A stretch of 63,576 bases of DNA, from assembly GCA_018607525.1 (NCBI GenBank), contig JABBBH010000040.1, forward strand, positions 1-63,576, in the 5' to 3' direction. Under the pieces are notes generated by a model. It saw only the letters and a program-made list of their open reading frames with translations, ran no database searches and was not told where the DNA came from. This document shows positions 38,325 through 47,822 of the stretch, one piece after another. Source of the DNA: SAR92 clade bacterium (GTDB lineage: Bacteria > Pseudomonadota > Gammaproteobacteria > Pseudomonadales > Porticoccaceae). The position numbers and the translations under genes were made by a program. Position 1 is the stretch's first letter; each line of letters begins with the position of its first letter.

Positions 38325-40421
38325 CTACAGCTGTCGCCTGAAGGGCGGCAGCGCGTCGATTAACTGACCCCCATAGCGCTTGGTAATCAAGCGCTTATCC
38401 AAAATAGTCACTGTTCCTGTATCACTTTCAGTTCTCAGCAAACGCCCGCAGGCCTGTATTAGGCGTAAAGAGGCAATAGGCAGTGCTATATCAAAGAACG
38501 AGTTACCGCCTTTGTCTTCAATCCATTCGGAAAGCGCTTCATGTAATGGATCATCAGGCACCATAAAGGGTAATTTAGCAATAATCACATGCTTACAGTA
38601 ATCACCGGGTAAATCGACACCCTCGGCAAAACTGGCTAACCCAACTAAGACACTGGTTTTACCCTGATCAACACGCTCCTTATGTAAGCGCACCATTTCA
38701 CGATTGGTGTACTTACCCTGAACTAGACAAATTTTTTGTAGATCAGTATCTAGTCGGTCAAACACCTCGTCCATCTGGCGGCGCGAAGAAAACAACACCA
38801 GAGTACCTGCCTTCTTCTCCACTATATCGGCAAGATTATCGGTTATGTAGTCTGTATGTTCATATATGGCATTACCTTCAACACAGTCTTTGGGCACCGA
38901 CAGCGTAGCCGCCTCAGCATAGTTAAAAGCCCCTGCTACGGATAAAAATTGTGCCGAATCTGGAATGCCTGTCTCGCGTTTTAATGTATTAAAGTTACCC
39001 AAGGAACGGAGTGTTGCGGAGGTTATCACGGCGCCATAGCAAGAGCCCCAGAGTTGTTCACGCAAAATCTCTGTAGCCTGTATAGGACTGGCATTAATCG
39101 CAATATCCAGATTGCCAGAGCCGGAATCATCTAGCCGCAACCAGCAGGCTAGAGGAACAGCATGACTGGTTAGCTGTTGCTTTAAACGATCCCAAAGTGC
39201 CAACAAATTTTCACCTTTGGTTAGCCAACTACCCACCTGCTGATAAAATAGCTCGATATCTGGAATAGGCACAGCATAGTCTCTATCGGTGAGCGCCTCA
39301 TTTAAGGTATCTCTGAGCAGCTCAACACGACCGATCCAGCGACTGGTTAGCGCGCTAATATTCTGCGCTAATTCGCGGGTGCCCTCACCCACATCGCCCT
39401 GAGGAAAACGGTACAGTTGCCGATCATCTTCCAGATTATCCAAGTAAGCTTGAAATTGCGGGTAACAGGTGGTTAACAGCGCAACAATCTCGTTGGCACC
39501 GCTGTCAATCCTCGGCAACATATCAATAATAGTTTTGTCTTTTTCAAATACCGGTGTCTGACCCTTAAGCTGCTTTGGGACTCGCTCGAGCCAATTTAAT
39601 GTGGTGTTGATTCGGCACTGGGCACCAAAATGTTTTACCGCCGTTTCACCCAGACGATGGCCCTCATCAAAAATATAAATACAGTCTTCGGGCGGAGGTA
39701 AAATAGCACCACCACCTAAGGCCAAATCGGCCATCACTAGATCATGATTGGCCACTATACAGTCAGCTTCTTCAAGCTCTGCACGAGCTTTAAAAAAGGG
39801 ACATTGATCCACAAACTGACAGCGTCGTCCGGTGCATTGACGGTGATCAACTGTGAGTGTTTGCCAATCGGTATCTGGAATACGCGTATCCCAAGCATCA
39901 CGGTCACCATCCCAACTATTATTCTCTAGGGATTCAGACAGTTCTTGGTAAAGCGCCTCACTTTGAGCATTGGGATTGAAGGGCATCTCATCTTCAAATA
40001 GAAACAATCCAGCTTCTTTGGATTTGATCGCATCTAAACACTGCTCTAAACGCATATTACAAACATAACGACCACGGCCTTTGACCAAGGCGACTTGATG
40101 GTCCCAGCCAGAAGCTTCTAACAAATCAGGGATGTCTTTAAGAATTAACTGCTCTTGAAGTGCAATGGTGCCAGTGGCAACCACCACTGTTTTTTCTTTG
40201 GCGCGAGCTATTGGCAGAGCCGACAAAAGGTAGCCTACGGTTTTACCCGTTCCTGTTCCGGCTTCAATTACCCCTAGACGCTTATCTGCATCACTGTGAC
40301 CCAGACTATTAGCAATAGCAGCAATCATCTGCTTCTGCCCAAGCCTTGGCTTTAAATCACGGGATTTTAGAAATTGTCGATAACCCTGCTGAATGGTTTC
40401 CTTGATAGATTGTTCTAACAA
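38325..40421 (-). CDS. dinG: ATP-dependent DNA helicase DinG
   Basis: XPD-like superfamily 2 helicase, 5'-3', that unwinds D-loops and R-loops during replication and repair. The 698 residues have Walker A EAGTGTGKT (53-61), four Fe-S cysteines C121, C196, C201 and C207 in the same spacing as E. coli DinG, DEGH (252-255) and ACGRLLRTESD near the C-terminus (motif VI). VKGRGRYVC and ECPFF-like DQCPFF are diagnostic of DinG over YoaA. The likely start is TTG at 40421, overlapping the upstream acyltransferase gene by 7 bp, with GAGGA about 9 nt away. Confidence 0.92.
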   Translation of the reverse strand: MLEQSIKETIQQGYRQFLKSRDLKPRLGQKQMIAAIANSLGHSDADKRLGVIEAGTGTGKTVGYLLSALPIARAKEKTVVVATGTIALQEQLILKDIPDLLEASGWDHQVALVKGRGRYVCNMRLEQCLDAIKSKEAGLFLFEDEMPFNPNAQSEALYQELSESLENNSWDGDRDAWDTRIPDTDWQTLTVDHRQCTGRRCQFVDQCPFFKARAELEEADCIVANHDLVMADLALGGGAILPPPEDCIYIFDEGHRLGETAVKHFGAQCRINTTLNWLERVPKQLKGQTPVFEKDKTIIDMLPRIDSGANEIVALLTTCYPQFQAYLDNLEDDRQLYRFPQGDVGEGTRELAQNISALTSRWIGRVELLRDTLNEALTDRDYAVPIPDIELFYQQVGSWLTKGENLLALWDRLKQQLTSHAVPLACWLRLDDSGSGNLDIAINASPIQATEILREQLWGSCYGAVITSATLRSLGNFNTLKRETGIPDSAQFLSVAGAFNYAEAATLSVPKDCVEGNAIYEHTDYITDNLADIVEKKAGTLVLFSSRRQMDEVFDRLDTDLQKICLVQGKYTNREMVRLHKERVDQGKTSVLVGLASFAEGVDLPGDYCKHVIIAKLPFMVPDDPLHEALSEWIEDKGGNSFFDIALPIASLRLIQACGRLLRTESDTGTVTILDKRLITKRYGGQLIDALPPFRRQL

Positions 40422-41626
40422 ACAGTAGCATCCTCATTAATTAAGCTGTCCACAACGGGCATCTGCTGTTGCAAGTCTAGTTGATTTTCAACCGGTTTGG
40501 CGTATGCATCAATCACCAATAATCTGTGTTCAGCAGGCACCGTTTGTAAATGCGCTTGAAACTTGGCTTCAGCAGACATCCAATCCTCTTCTGGCCACTG
40601 CTGTTTAAGCTGTTCGACTACAGCATCATCTCTTTGTGCCTGTGTTTGCCAAGCAATAATATTAGTAGGGAAAATTTGATACAGAGCATAAATTTGACGA
40701 TCGATTTCTTGCGCAAGATCCTCGGGCGTTTCAAAATCGCTACCAATCGGATCACCAAAATTAACCTGCACTCGGCCCTTGTAGCCTAAAAGCCCTTTTT
40801 GAATACTATCCAAATCTTCAAATTCAGCTTTTAAATAGGTTTCACCCTGTTCTGCTGCGTAGAGCTCTCTGGATTTTTCAATAATACAGGGGTCATATTC
40901 GTAGGAAAGTGACACTGGCATCAGTTGCAACTGGCCAATAGCCTCACCAAATGTCTGTTGTTTTGATTTCGACAAAGTCAGCATTTTCAATAAGGCAGTA
41001 TCAGTGCGATCAAAACCGTCTTTGGCACGCCCTTCCGCCTGTGCAATCCAACAAGAAGCATTATCTTCGGCAACACTAAAGCGAATATACGCAGATAGCT
41101 TTTTAAGCGCCTCGAGCTTATCTCTTCGCCCCTCAACCGATCGCTTAACGATAAAGCTGCGGTTAACTCGCATAAGGTCGCTGGCAAAAGGCTTACTCAA
41201 TAAGTTATCACCAATGGCAATTCTTACGGTCTCTTGATCCACTGTATGAAGGGCTAAATTAACCATAGCCGGATCCAGTGCAATATCGCGATGATTACTA
41301 ATAAACAGATAGGATTTGTCTGGATCAAGCTGATCTAAACCACCAAAGCTATAACCATCTGTGGTCTTATCTAATACATTTTGCAGGCCCACTTTAACAT
41401 GATCTTGGAAATCAACTACGGTTTCCACATCACGGGTTAAATGTCGCAAATGCCGTCTTAGCATGGGTCGAGCAATAGGTTTCATTATCCAGGGCATAAA
41501 TCGCATGAGAAGAGGAGCGCGGCGAGATAAGAGTAGGTCTATAAATTCAGAATCAGCGATTAATCGCGCAAGTACATCTGGAACTTCTGAATCCCTGTAG
41601 GGACGGATATCATCAAACTGATTCAT
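40415..41626 (-). CDS. PlsC/PlsB-like glycerolipid acyltransferase domain protein
   Basis: A 403-residue protein with an acyltransferase domain (about 95-290): SNHRDIALDP holds the conserved His and Asp, VNRSFIVKR and WIAQAEGRAKDG correspond to blocks II and III, and VSLSYEYDP to block IV. The catalytic spacing is atypical (H-x5-D, not H-x4-D). No membrane helix is obvious apart from a hydrophobic stretch around residues 38-55. The C-terminal 100 residues are unassigned. It is likely to acylate a glycerol phosphate or a related acceptor. It overlaps dinG by 7 bp. Confidence 0.78.
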   Translation of the reverse strand: MNQFDDIRPYRDSEVPDVLARLIADSEFIDLLLSRRAPLLMRFMPWIMKPIARPMLRRHLRHLTRDVETVVDFQDHVKVGLQNVLDKTTDGYSFGGLDQLDPDKSYLFISNHRDIALDPAMVNLALHTVDQETVRIAIGDNLLSKPFASDLMRVNRSFIVKRSVEGRRDKLEALKKLSAYIRFSVAEDNASCWIAQAEGRAKDGFDRTDTALLKMLTLSKSKQQTFGEAIGQLQLMPVSLSYEYDPCIIEKSRELYAAEQGETYLKAEFEDLDSIQKGLLGYKGRVQVNFGDPIGSDFETPEDLAQEIDRQIYALYQIFPTNIIAWQTQAQRDDAVVEQLKQQWPEEDWMSAEAKFQAHLQTVPAEHRLLVIDAYAKPVENQLDLQQQMPVVDSLINEDATVC

Positions 41627-41701
41627 TGCATTGCCTAAGATTTAACACTGACTTATTGTAGGGCAGCATAAAGATGCCCCATTATTATTAAAACTTTTGA
41701 A

Positions 41702-42739
41702 TTACGCGCGGGCATTAAACCAACGAATGTCATGGGAGTACTTATCAACAGTATCGACCACACCAAGAACCAGTGCAAACAGTGCCATGCGCACCAAAAC
41801 GCCATTGTCTGTTTGTCTAAATATGGCCAAATTAGGGTTGTTATTCAGATCATTATCTAATTCATTTGCATCCGCTCTCGAATCTCGAGGAAGTGGATGC
41901 ATAATCACCGTGTTGGGTTGGCAAAACTCGGTGTAGATGGCTTGATTTAATCTAAATCGTCCACGATAAAGATCAGCCTCTTGCTTACTACCAAAGCGTT
42001 CTTCTTGAATTCTGGTTGAGTAGACAATATCGACATCGGCAATACTGGGGGCCAAATCTTCTGAGGTTTGCACAGCAATCCCTGAAGAGCGCATCGCTTC
42101 GATTAACTCTGCTGGTAATAACAATTCTTTGGGGGATACCAGTACAACCTTCACATTGTCATAAAGACATAATAACTTACACAGAGAATGCACTGTTCGC
42201 CCGTGACGTAAATCGCCAACCATTGCAATGGTTAGGCCGTCAATGTCGCGTCCTGTAGCTGCGAGTTCTTTACGAATCGTATACAGGTCGAGTAATGCTT
42301 GGGTGGGATGTTCATTAGCACCATCACCACCATTCATTACCGGCACTCGACTGGCGGTAGCAAATTCAGCTACCGAACCCTCATCGGGGTGACGCATACA
42401 GATAACATCACTAAAACCAGACAGCACGCGTGCGGTATCTTGGAGAGACTCTCCTTTTACCAGAGCTGAACTTTCAAACCCAGCAGTTTCCCTTACCTCT
42501 CCGCCTAGTAGATTAAAGGCAGACCCAAAACTTACGCGGGTTCGGGTACTTGCTTCGAAGAACATATTACCAAGAATCGCACCCTCTAAAACTCGAGTGA
42601 CTTTTTTTCGAAGTGCATAGGGTTGCATCTGGTCCGCAACATCAAATACGCGGGTGACATCTTGTTTCTCAAATTGATTAATTGAGAGTATGTGAGCGCC
42701 TTGAAAATTCAAACCATTGCCTCGATCTATAAATGCCAT
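41702..42739 (-). CDS. pyrB: Aspartate carbamoyltransferase catalytic subunit
   Basis: Condenses carbamoyl phosphate and aspartate in pyrimidine synthesis. The 345 residues have STRTR (64-68), the conserved KGES loop, HPTQ (144-147), GDLRHGRTVHSL and HPLPRD. The sequence resembles the longer Shewanella-type PyrB (ILSINQF, PYALRKKVTRVLEGAILGN). No pyrI or dihydroorotase-like pyrC' is adjacent, so it is either free or pairs with a gene elsewhere. A weak hairpin (GGGCA/TGCCC, 41661-41679) lies after the stop and may end the transcript. Confidence 0.95.
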   Translation of the reverse strand: MAFIDRGNGLNFQGAHILSINQFEKQDVTRVFDVADQMQPYALRKKVTRVLEGAILGNMFFEASTRTRVSFGSAFNLLGGEVRETAGFESSALVKGESLQDTARVLSGFSDVICMRHPDEGSVAEFATASRVPVMNGGDGANEHPTQALLDLYTIRKELAATGRDIDGLTIAMVGDLRHGRTVHSLCKLLCLYDNVKVVLVSPKELLLPAELIEAMRSSGIAVQTSEDLAPSIADVDIVYSTRIQEERFGSKQEADLYRGRFRLNQAIYTEFCQPNTVIMHPLPRDSRADANELDNDLNNNPNLAIFRQTDNGVLVRMALFALVLGVVDTVDKYSHDIRWFNARA

Positions 42740-42826
42740 TGGGTGAATTTTAGCCTTTTTAACGACACGACTCTAGTGGCAATATCATTTGTACAGGTAA
42801 GAGCAGCGAATAAGTCATATTTTTGA

Positions 42827-44278
42827 CTAGAACGACTCGCTATTAATGGCAAATTGATTAGCCACCTGACCACTCCAACTCTGTAAGGCCACTAAAATTC
42901 CCTTTTTTTCTGAACTCAAATTAGCCTGTGATAGTAAATCAGCAATTTCATTTTTTTGCTGCTCTAAAGTGATATAACCAGAACCACTGTCTGTCAGCCG
43001 CCAACGGCAACTGTCTGCCCACTGACTTTTCTCATTATCGGTTAGGCTGTCAGCGAAATAGCGCGCCTTATAATTGAATAACAAACGATTGTAACGATCA
43101 TCAGAAAAATAGAAATTTTGCTGTTTAAAATCATTAATGGTTGCACCCCTTACATGCTCAAGAATAGCCTTATCCTGATTGGCTAAAAAACCTGCATAGA
43201 GTTGCTGCTCAGCTTCAGGCGCGACCGGGTAATCTCGCTTAGCATACACAGCCTTTAGTTTTTGCTGTAAATCAACCTGCTTCAAGCGCTGCCAGTTTTG
43301 TTCACAGCGCGAAATATCAATAGATAAACGCTTGGCAACATTGGCATCAACTACTTTAGGGGTGGCCAGTATTGGCGCCTTATTAAGATGAACTTCCTTT
43401 AAGGGAATGCGCTCTTCATTATCTGACAATTCTTGGGCTGAACTAAATACTAGGCGTTTAATTTCTTCCTGATCAAGGTTTATGAGTTTTTCTGGATCTG
43501 CCATTAAATCAATACAGATCACTGAATTTTTATTTTCGGGATGAGCCGCAAGAGGCATCATAAGAGCGCTGTAAAGACGCTCTTTTGGCAGCATACCAGA
43601 ACAATGGAAAAAGGGTTTCTGGGTATTCAGATCCACCAATTTAGCGGCGGCAATTTTACCCCGCCCCTGCAAAAAATAATCAAAAAGTTTGGGTTGCGTA
43701 TTTTTGACTAATTTTGCGACAGCAATAGTGGCCGTCACATCGGATAAAGCATCATGGGCATCCTCATGACCGATACCATTTGCCTGTGTAAGGTCCTCTA
43801 GCTTAAAACTTGGAGAACCCTCTTGGTGATCAGGCCATTCAATACCCTCGGGGCGAAGCGCACGGGTAGCACGCATAAGATCAATTAGATCCCAGCGTGA
43901 ATTTCCATTTTGCCATTCACGCTGATAGGGATCATAAAAATTTCTGTAGAGGCTATAACGGGTGACCTCATCATCAAAACGAATACTGTTATAACCCACA
44001 CCGCAGGTCCTTGGCACAGCCAGTTGCTGATGGATTTGAGCGATAAACTTAGGCTCATCCAGACCGTTTTCTAGGGCATGCTGAGGCGTAATACCGGTAA
44101 TTAGGCAGGCCTGTGGATTGGGTAAAATATCCATTTGCGGCTTGCAATAAATCACCAAGGGCTCGCCTATGATATTTAACTCAAAATCAGTTCTTAACCC
44201 AGCAAACTGACTAGGCCTATCAACTGAAGGCTGCGCACCAAAGGTTTCGTAATCATGCCAATAGAAGCTGTCTTTCAT
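42827..44278 (-). CDS. sbcB: Exodeoxyribonuclease I
   Basis: A 3'-5' single-strand DNA exonuclease in recombination and repair. The 483-residue protein begins with the DnaQ-like ExoI motif DYET (D9, E11), has GYNSIRFDDEVTRY (ExoII) and GHEDAHDALSDVTATI (ExoIII), and carries the SH3-like and C-terminal helical domains usual for ExoI. Similar in length to E. coli SbcB (475). No sbcC or sbcD is nearby. Confidence 0.96.
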   Translation of the reverse strand: MKDSFYWHDYETFGAQPSVDRPSQFAGLRTDFELNIIGEPLVIYCKPQMDILPNPQACLITGITPQHALENGLDEPKFIAQIHQQLAVPRTCGVGYNSIRFDDEVTRYSLYRNFYDPYQREWQNGNSRWDLIDLMRATRALRPEGIEWPDHQEGSPSFKLEDLTQANGIGHEDAHDALSDVTATIAVAKLVKNTQPKLFDYFLQGRGKIAAAKLVDLNTQKPFFHCSGMLPKERLYSALMMPLAAHPENKNSVICIDLMADPEKLINLDQEEIKRLVFSSAQELSDNEERIPLKEVHLNKAPILATPKVVDANVAKRLSIDISRCEQNWQRLKQVDLQQKLKAVYAKRDYPVAPEAEQQLYAGFLANQDKAILEHVRGATINDFKQQNFYFSDDRYNRLLFNYKARYFADSLTDNEKSQWADSCRWRLTDSGSGYITLEQQKNEIADLLSQANLSSEKKGILVALQSWSGQVANQFAINSESF

Positions 44279-44340
44279 AAACTAATTTTCCACAGGAAGT
44301 AACAATCTATCTATGAGTGTAGTTGATTTTGGCCAGATAC

Positions 44341-44363
44341 AAAAACGGCGCCAATGGCGCCGT
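44341..44363 (-). terminator. Terminator after the OmpA-family gene
   Basis: ACGGCGCC / GGCGCCGT form an 8-bp GC-rich stem with an AAT loop; on the minus strand a run of T follows. It lies about 25 bp after the stop codon. Confidence 0.85.
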
Positions 44364-44385
44364 CGCATATAAACTAAATTCTCAA

Positions 44386-45315
44386 TTATTTATTGTCCAC
44401 TTCTGTAAAGTTTAACTCGCCAATCACACGACGATTCAACGCTCGCCCTTTGTTATACATATTGCTTGCTACAGGGTCTTTTTCGCCATAGCTAACAACC
44501 GAGATTCGCTCTAATGAAATTCCGTAATCATCGGCTAGCATAAGCCTAACCGTCTCAGCTCTTGCCTTTGAAAGCGCATGATTATAGCCAACTGTTCCAA
44601 TACTGTCGGAATAACCTTTTAAAACCAGCTGAATATCCTCCTGCTGGCTCATGCCCTTGGCGATCACTTCAAGCTGATCACTGTAGAGAGCTAATACCTC
44701 ACTGCTATTAAACCCAAACTGAACATTCAGACTTATAGCAACAGGCTTTGATCCTGCTATTTTTTTTCTAATTTCAGCAGGCTTGGTGACATAAACTGAA
44801 TCATTCATGGATGATTGAAATCTATGATTAAGTGACAACTGGATTCCAAAATCTCCGTTATTATCATCCTCTTTTGTCATTGCTCTTAGATCAGCACGCA
44901 ACTCAAGTCCACCCAGTAAATCAGTAGCAAAGCCTCCTCCCACAACAAACTGGGTAGACTGTTCCTTATCAGTTAGATCCTTGTTATTGAAGCTATAGCT
45001 ATTACCACCCAAAAGCACATAAGTTCTGTATTTATCTGTACTATCACCTAGCCAAAACAAACCAGATAATGAAGCCATTCTTATATCTTCACGATTAAAA
45101 TTAACCCCATAACCCGCTTCAATAGAAAACCTATCATTAAGGTTGTTACCTAACTGCAAACCCAACTGACCTACTTCAATATTTCCATTCCATTCACTGT
45201 CTTCGCCCAAATCATATATGGCTTGAGTGGCTCCAATGTACCATTGATTTGCGCTCGTAATGGGCGCTGTTACAAATAGAAAAAATAATACTAAAACCGA
45301 ATTAAAAAACTTCAT
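44386..45315 (-). CDS. OmpA-family outer-membrane protein
   Basis: A 309-residue protein with a signal peptide (1-22, ending ITSA), an eight-strand-type beta-barrel or barrel-like domain (about 23-175) and a C-terminal OmpA peptidoglycan-binding domain (about 195-300): VQFGFNSSEVLALYSDQL, LKGYSDSIGTVGYNHALSKA and GEKDPVASNMYNKGRALNRR, where the Asp and Arg that contact peptidoglycan are present. The tail after NRR is VIGEL rather than the usual VEI. It probably links outer membrane and cell wall. AGGA lies 7 nt before the ATG. Confidence 0.9.
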   Translation of the reverse strand: MKFFNSVLVLFFLFVTAPITSANQWYIGATQAIYDLGEDSEWNGNIEVGQLGLQLGNNLNDRFSIEAGYGVNFNREDIRMASLSGLFWLGDSTDKYRTYVLLGGNSYSFNNKDLTDKEQSTQFVVGGGFATDLLGGLELRADLRAMTKEDDNNGDFGIQLSLNHRFQSSMNDSVYVTKPAEIRKKIAGSKPVAISLNVQFGFNSSEVLALYSDQLEVIAKGMSQQEDIQLVLKGYSDSIGTVGYNHALSKARAETVRLMLADDYGISLERISVVSYGEKDPVASNMYNKGRALNRRVIGELNFTEVDNK

Positions 45316-45361
45316 AAGTATTCCTGTATTTTTATTTAGCTAGCTCGCATTCCACCTAGAC

Positions 45362-46882
45362 TTATTTTTTTATAGTAATTGGCATTTCTTGTATTTTTTC
45401 ACGCCACAGGGCAGGTCCACTTTTATGTACCGATTGCCCTTCTGTGTCCACAGCGACTGTGACGGGCATATCCACCACTTCAAATTCATAGATAGCCTCC
45501 ATACCCAACTCGGGGAAGGCCACTACCTCAGCATTGGTGATTGCCTTGGAAACTAAATAGGCCGCACCGCCCACCGCAATCAGATATACCGACTTATTAT
45601 CTCGAATAGCATCAATACCCTGCTGCCCACGCTCGGCCTTACCAATCATACCCATAAGACCCGTCTGCTCTAACATTGTACGAGTAAATTTATCCATTCG
45701 GGTTGCTGTAGTGGGTCCTGCAGGCCCGACTACCTCGTCTCTTACTGGATCTACTGGACCTACGTAATAGATAAAGCGCCCTGTTAAATCCACAGGTAAC
45801 TGCTCATCATTGGCCAGCATATCGGTCATCTTTTTATGTGCCGCATCTCGCCCTGTGAGCATTTTACCCGACAATAGTAAGGTATCTCCGGGCTGCCACT
45901 GCTCGATATCTGACTGGGATACAGTATCCAAATTGACACGCCTTACGCTGTCATCTGCTTCCCATGTGATTTCTGGCCAATCATCTAAATTAGGCGGGTC
46001 AAATGACGCAGGGCCTGAACCATCGAGTACAAAATGTAAATGTCTTGTAGCCGCACAGTTTGGAATAATTGCGATAGCTTTATTGGCAGCATGAGAGGGA
46101 TAGTCTTTTATTTTGACATCCAATACAGTGGTTAAACCACCCAAACCTTGCGCACCAATACCCAAGGCGTTCACTTTTTCAAACAGCTCCAAGCGCAACT
46201 CTTCATTGCGATTTTCAGCACCTTTCTCCTGCAGTTGCTGAATATCAATATGATCTAACAGCGACTCTTTAGCCATTAGCATAGCTTTTTCTGCGGTTCC
46301 GCCAAGACCTATACCCAAGACCCCCGGAGGACACCAGCCTGCACCCATGGTAGGCACCATTTTTAAAACCCATTCCACTACAGAATCTGATGGATTTAGC
46401 ATGGCAAATTTTGATTTAGCCTCAGAGCCGCCGCCTTTTGCCGCCACATCAATTTCAACTTTATCTCCAGGGACAATCTCATAATGAATAACTGCTGGGG
46501 TATTATCACCGGTATTTTTTCTCTCACCATCAGGATCAGAGAGTATAGAGGCGCGAAGAATATTATCTGGGTGCAGGTAGGCTTGCCTGACGCCTTCATT
46601 AATCATGTCTGTCAAACTATCTTGAGCATCCCACTGGACCTGCATACCCACTTTAACAAAGATGGTCACTATGCCAGTGTCCTGACAGATCGGACGCTTT
46701 CCTGTGGCGCAAAGCCTTGAATTAATCAGGATCTGCGCCATAGCATCCTTTGCAGATTTTGACTCTTCCCTATCATAGGCACTTTTAACGGCCTGAATGA
46801 AATCCACGGGATGGTAGTAAGAAATGTACTGCAACGCATCGGCAATACTTTGAGTCACATCTTGTTGACGAATAACAGTCAT
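45362..46882 (-). CDS. fumA: Fumarate hydratase, class I (Fe-S type)
   Basis: Hydrates fumarate to malate in the TCA cycle; oxygen-sensitive 4Fe-4S enzyme. The single-chain protein of 506 residues carries C66 (PICQDTG), C184 (GAGWCPPG) and C276 (IPNCAATRH) as cluster ligands. The alpha region (1-300) is fused to the beta region (about 320-500, GPTTATRMDKF and IGKAERG). It is 40 residues shorter than E. coli FumA but with all key parts. FumB or a tartrate dehydratase is the alternative name. It lies 46 bp upstream of the OmpA-family gene, no terminator between. Confidence 0.93.
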   Translation of the reverse strand: MTVIRQQDVTQSIADALQYISYYHPVDFIQAVKSAYDREESKSAKDAMAQILINSRLCATGKRPICQDTGIVTIFVKVGMQVQWDAQDSLTDMINEGVRQAYLHPDNILRASILSDPDGERKNTGDNTPAVIHYEIVPGDKVEIDVAAKGGGSEAKSKFAMLNPSDSVVEWVLKMVPTMGAGWCPPGVLGIGLGGTAEKAMLMAKESLLDHIDIQQLQEKGAENRNEELRLELFEKVNALGIGAQGLGGLTTVLDVKIKDYPSHAANKAIAIIPNCAATRHLHFVLDGSGPASFDPPNLDDWPEITWEADDSVRRVNLDTVSQSDIEQWQPGDTLLLSGKMLTGRDAAHKKMTDMLANDEQLPVDLTGRFIYYVGPVDPVRDEVVGPAGPTTATRMDKFTRTMLEQTGLMGMIGKAERGQQGIDAIRDNKSVYLIAVGGAAYLVSKAITNAEVVAFPELGMEAIYEFEVVDMPVTVAVDTEGQSVHKSGPALWREKIQEMPITIKK

Positions 46883-46912
46883 AAATTTTTAACCTAATTT
46901 AACCCTAATAAA

Positions 46913-47683
46913 TTACTGTGGCGCTGGCTCACCTAAAGTCTGAGTCTGAACAGCTTCTTCTTTCTGTTGCTTGGCAACTGCTTGCTCTAGCTTAAGAATT
47001 TTCTGATTGACCTGACGCCGAAAGGCATCCACTGACGCCATGGCTTCAAGATTATTCTGTATCTTTAAATTTTGCTGACCGATGGATGACTCGACCTTTT
47101 CAAACGCTTTAACATACTCGCCCAAGGAATCATTCAACCTATCCATATCAGCCGATAAACCGAAGAAATTCTCTCCCACAGCCTCCGCTGAAGCACGATC
47201 CTTATCCAACTGAAGCTTTAAAGAATTCAGGGTCTCATTAATTTCTTTGCGCTTTGCGGCTAAAAAAGCAATATCCTTTGCATTGCTGGCAATTTTCCCT
47301 TTGTTCTTGTCGTTGGCAATACCCCAGAGCTTTCTAATTTCACTCCAGTGTTTTTTTAACTGATCGCTCTGCTTGCTGATATTAATCTGCATAGCAGCAC
47401 CCGACTGATTAACCGACTCATCGGTATTGTTCAGTCTAGAATCCAAGATCTCAAATCGTTCATGTAACTGAGTGAATGCCTGATACTGCTGCCAGCCAAT
47501 CCATGAAACCGCTAGCAAACCTAACAGGGATATTAGTGCAACCGCTTTCCATGCCGAAGATAAACCTTGATCCTCAGAAATAGGCTTTTTCGCCTTATAG
47601 GGCTCTTTTTTTGTCCCTGCAGAGGCTTTACTAATTGGGCCATCGCGTTCGGCAACTATAGGGCTTTTCTGCTGTTTATCCAT
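46913..47683 (-). CDS. Coiled-coil single-pass membrane protein of unknown function
   Basis: I do not recognise this family. About 256 residues: a Lys-rich cytoplasmic N-terminus (about 1-42), one membrane helix (AVALISLLGLLAVSWIGW, about 45-65), then about 180 residues of predicted coiled coil rich in Lys, Glu, Gln, Asn and Leu, and a short Gln/Pro tail. The topology would place the coiled coil in the periplasm. An in-frame GTG lies 12 nt upstream of the ATG chosen here. The layout resembles cell-division or envelope-spanning proteins, but no motif assigns it. Confidence 0.7.
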   Translation of the reverse strand: MDKQQKSPIVAERDGPISKASAGTKKEPYKAKKPISEDQGLSSAWKAVALISLLGLLAVSWIGWQQYQAFTQLHERFEILDSRLNNTDESVNQSGAAMQINISKQSDQLKKHWSEIRKLWGIANDKNKGKIASNAKDIAFLAAKRKEINETLNSLKLQLDKDRASAEAVGENFFGLSADMDRLNDSLGEYVKAFEKVESSIGQQNLKIQNNLEAMASVDAFRRQVNQKILKLEQAVAKQQKEEAVQTQTLGEPAPQ

Positions 47684-47775
47684 TCTTGAAATCACACCTA
47701 AACATCGGGTTTGTTTGCCTTGATTATACTCTGATCCATAAGCATAACCAGACCAGTGAGTTTAATTTTACACAT

Positions 47776-47808
47776 AAAAAAACCGGCGCTAAAAACGCCG
47801 GTTTTTTT
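47776..47808 (-). terminator. Terminator after the PuuD-like gene
   Basis: AAAAAAACCGGCG / CGCCGGTTTTTTT with a 7-nt loop (ctaaaaa); the stem is GC-rich, and T follows on either strand. It is 15 bp after the stop codon of the minus-strand gene. Confidence 0.9.
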
Positions 47809-47822
47809 ACTAACGGACGCGC

